DNA of 64,000 bases. It comes from Batillaria attramentaria (Eukaryota; Mollusca; Gastropoda; Batillariidae). The DNA lies in assembly GCA_018292915.2 (NCBI GenBank), contig JACVVK020000017.1, positions 2,028,501 to 2,092,500 of the forward strand, given 5' to 3'. The notes beneath the pieces are model-generated. The model saw only the letters and a program-made list of their open reading frames with translations. It had not been told where the DNA came from and searched no databases. Positions 61,354 to 64,000 of the stretch are shown here, in pieces. Position numbers and translations under genes: made by a program. Position 1 is the stretch's first letter. Each line of letters begins with the position of its first letter.

Positions 61354-62060
61354 CCGTATATCCCACATTCAGCTGTTAGGGTTTGCCTGTTGCTATTTAA
61401 AAAAAAAATCACCCCCCCCCCTAAAAACAAAACAAAACAACAAACAAACAAACACCCCCCCCCCCCCCCAAAAAAAAAGAAAAAAAAAAAAAAAGAAAAA
61501 AAAAAGGGAGGAACGGGTTGGCTTGCAGTAATTTGCTTGATAGTGGATGGGTTGTGAACTGTGTCAAGTGACGTTCGTTTTGCCGCGTTGCGTTTGTGTT
61601 GTGTTGTGTTGTGTTGTGTTTTACTGTGCTTTACTGTAAAAAGAATACACATTTTAAAAAAAATGTATATAAAATCGATTGTAGTCAAAGAACAACATGT
61701 ATGGCATGACAAGAGTTCTGCGTCCGCTTCCCTCTCCCTTTCTTTCCTCTTTTCTTCCTTACTATACGGTATCCTCGCTGTTAACGATCAAAGCGCTTTT
61801 CATAGATCAGCTCTGGCAGCCTATTTGAAAGAGGCCTATGGTTGATTACGTGGGAACAGTTCTCAGTATGATGGGCCTGTTACAACATGATACGGGCCAT
61901 ACCCTGTGACATCAGCGAGTCTGCTCGCCGGGGGCTGCCTGCCACGTCGTTATGGAGCCTCTTATGTGACGTGAGAGCCTTGTTACGTCACATGGGAGCT
62001 GTTACGTCACGATGCTGCACGTACGTCCCTCAAGATGGGCCTACGTGTCGAGTGACAGAG
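61354..62060. other. gene-free stretch with low-complexity runs
   Basis: C- and A-runs (61407-61505), a (TGTGT)n pentamer run (61596-61620), and three CRE-like TGACGT/ACGTCA motifs at about 61968, 61984 and 62003. No gene seen. Confidence 0.45.
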
Positions 62061-62165
62061 GGACCAAAGACACTCGCCCAGCCAAGCAGCCAAAAGACAC
62101 ATGCAGGAACACTTGTCCTTAAGGGCCCAAAAGCCATAGGACGTAAAGCAAGCTAATGATGAGTG
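62060..62165 (-). repeat. short dispersed repeat N (copy 3)
   Basis: Complement of 41025-41140: CAAAGACACTCGCCCAGCC through CCATAGGACGTAAAGCAAGC. Confidence 0.65.
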
Positions 62166-62348
62166 ACAGAGCGACTAAAGATCGTGGAGCGACTATATAA
62201 GCTTACGTCGTACCACAGTGGCGTGTCGAAGCACGAGGCAAAATACAATGTGATTCGGTAGTCGACCAAAGTGGATAGGCACGAGCAGCCATCTTGCAAA
62301 AATTAATGGTCATAGTACACCACATAGTATATAAATTGCTAATTAGAG

Positions 62349-62760
<412 letters not shown>

Positions 62761-62783
62761 CACCACCACCACCACCACCACCA

Positions 62784-63720
62784 CGAATTCCTCTTGCGCG
62801 CCACTCCCGTCAGCTGTATTTTCGTACACATTCTTACTGCAACATTCGCCATTCAACCTTCACGCTGCAGACTGGTTACCCCTTGCCAATGTTTAGCCAA
62901 CACGAGCAGAGTACAGCCCCCCAGAATTCGATAATGTTATTAATAATTATTGCATTTCCGCGTGGTGCTCTCAGCATGTTACAATGCTTTGTATCACATC
63001 TCTTATAGCACGAACGCCGAGCTTCAGTGCACATTCATTAGCAAGGGAGCGTAATGAAGGCTTGCAAGTCCCTGCTGGGTATAAACAAGAGAATTAATCA
63101 TCGGAGGATATTTACTGTGTGCTTGCTGATTGGTTGCTTTTTTTTTTTAATCAGCTTTTTCGTATTCCAGTATGTTCAAAAATGGACGGTAGACTCACAG
63201 AAAGACGTAATTTTCAAACAGTAGAAGATACGAAGTCGAGAAAACGGTCGCGATGGCCAAATGAAACATCCTTCTACCTGGTAAACAGCCTTAAAGCCTA
63301 CATCTGCACCACCCAAATCCACATATACACTTACACTACCCTCACACTCATCCACATCTGCACCACTCTCAACCAAACCACCACCCTCATCCACACATAC
63401 ACCTGCATGCACACCTAAAACCGCTACGGTCAAGACTGTCCAACCTTACTAAACACCTTTTCCTTGTATGTAGTATTTCAATGCGTATGAAATACCTCTG
63501 GATGGGGTTTCTGGGTAAAGTCGATGTCTTCTTTCCATAAACAACCATCTCAGCGACGTTACGAACATAGAGGGTTAACGATGTTTGGTGCAGTGGACAC
63601 ACGCTGGTTCTGCACGGCCGAAGGGCCGCAGTTTCTGTACTTCACTGGACGGCTCTTGAAAATGCCAGCGAAAGGGCGACTATCGTTTATAAGAACGTCC
63701 GAACTTTCCTGTAATCGACG
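62784..63720. other. gene-free stretch
   Basis: No supported gene. Weak repeat P similarity at 63222-63300 and a CA-rich degenerate minisatellite (63300-63415, units like CACTC(A)TCCACA) are present. Confidence 0.45.
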
Positions 63721-63731
63721 TAGTATTTCTT

Positions 63732-63732
<1 letters not shown>

Positions 63733-63763
<31 letters not shown>

Positions 63764-63800
63764 GAAGGGAGGGGGGGGGGGGGGGGAGGGGGGGAGGGGA
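63733..63800. repeat. poly-G tract
   Basis: About 68 bp, almost all G with GA interruptions, including an uninterrupted run of nearly 30. A strong G-quadruplex candidate, and also a place where base calling is prone to error. Confidence 0.95.
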
Positions 63801-63849
63801 GATACTGATGTTCCTGACCACACGCTGAGTCATTGTCGGTGTTTATGCC

Positions 63850-63978
63850 TGTGTCAATGTCAGCGTTAATGTCAACGTCAGCGTTAATGTCAATGTCAGC
63901 GTTAATGTCAACGTCAGCGTTAATGTCAACGTCAGCGTTAATGTCAACGTCAGCGTTAATGTCAATGTCAATGTCGTT
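63850..63978. repeat. 18-bp tandem repeat, seven units, near the window end
   Basis: Units of AATGTCAACGTCAGCGTT with AACG/AATG variants repeat to the right edge and shorten to 6-bp GTCAAT steps. The frame stays open on the sense strand, but no start or domain supports a gene. The array ends about 20 bp before the window end. Confidence 0.93.
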
Positions 63979-64000
63979 ACATTATGGAAGAAATGATTCA

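Noticed and set aside
63119..63418. 99-residue ORF near the right end
   Set aside because: Half of it is a translated CA-rich minisatellite and the rest overlaps weak repeat P similarity.

Overview
This is intron-bearing animal DNA. It has one spliced gene, very many long (AC/GT)n and (AG/CT)n microsatellites, tRNA-headed SINEs, MITE-like elements and decayed non-LTR retrotransposons. The repeat style and the multi-exon Patched-family gene suggest a lophotrochozoan, most likely a marine mollusc such as a gastropod. The species call is inference; no ribosomal or mitochondrial marker is present.

Region 1 (about 2.7-17.5 kb, + strand) holds the only gene I can support as intact. It has 19 exons, and every intron is GT-AG with a consistent reading phase. 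It encodes a 958-residue, 12-transmembrane RND-superfamily protein of the Patched-domain-containing (PTCHD3-like / nematode PTR-like) group. The first ATG has an in-frame stop just upstream, both proton-relay motifs (GxxxDD in TM4, GxxxD in TM10) are present, and the cytoplasmic tail ends in a Pro/Asn/Gly-rich stretch with one PPxY motif. Its introns carry at least ten mobile-element insertions and several UG-repeat tracts placed immediately after splice donors.

Region 2 (17.5-64 kb) has no gene I can support. It is a patchwork of repeats: a 175-181 bp tRNA-derived SINE (family A, six near-full copies with target-site duplications); other tRNA-headed SINEs (B, C, D and L); a tandem array of tRNA-like monomers; LINE reverse-transcriptase and LINE 3'-end fragments; PIF/Harbinger-like elements with 3-bp target duplications; a MITE with CAGGGCCCG ends; a 34-bp minisatellite of 23 units; a tandem segmental duplication at 37.4-39 kb in which one copy carries a SINE and the other is the empty site; and very large dinucleotide/trinucleotide arrays. 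Two hairpins (33.3 kb and 49.5 kb), a long inverted pair of Harbinger MITEs (56.0-57.8 kb), and two unexplained ORFs (near 25.7 kb on the minus strand and 46.5 kb on the plus strand) are the most open-ended signals.

The sequence shows no operons, CRISPR arrays, rRNAs or convincing functional tRNA genes. Most long ORFs here are translations of simple repeats. Family letters (A, B, C and so on) are my own labels, made by comparing copies within this window only.
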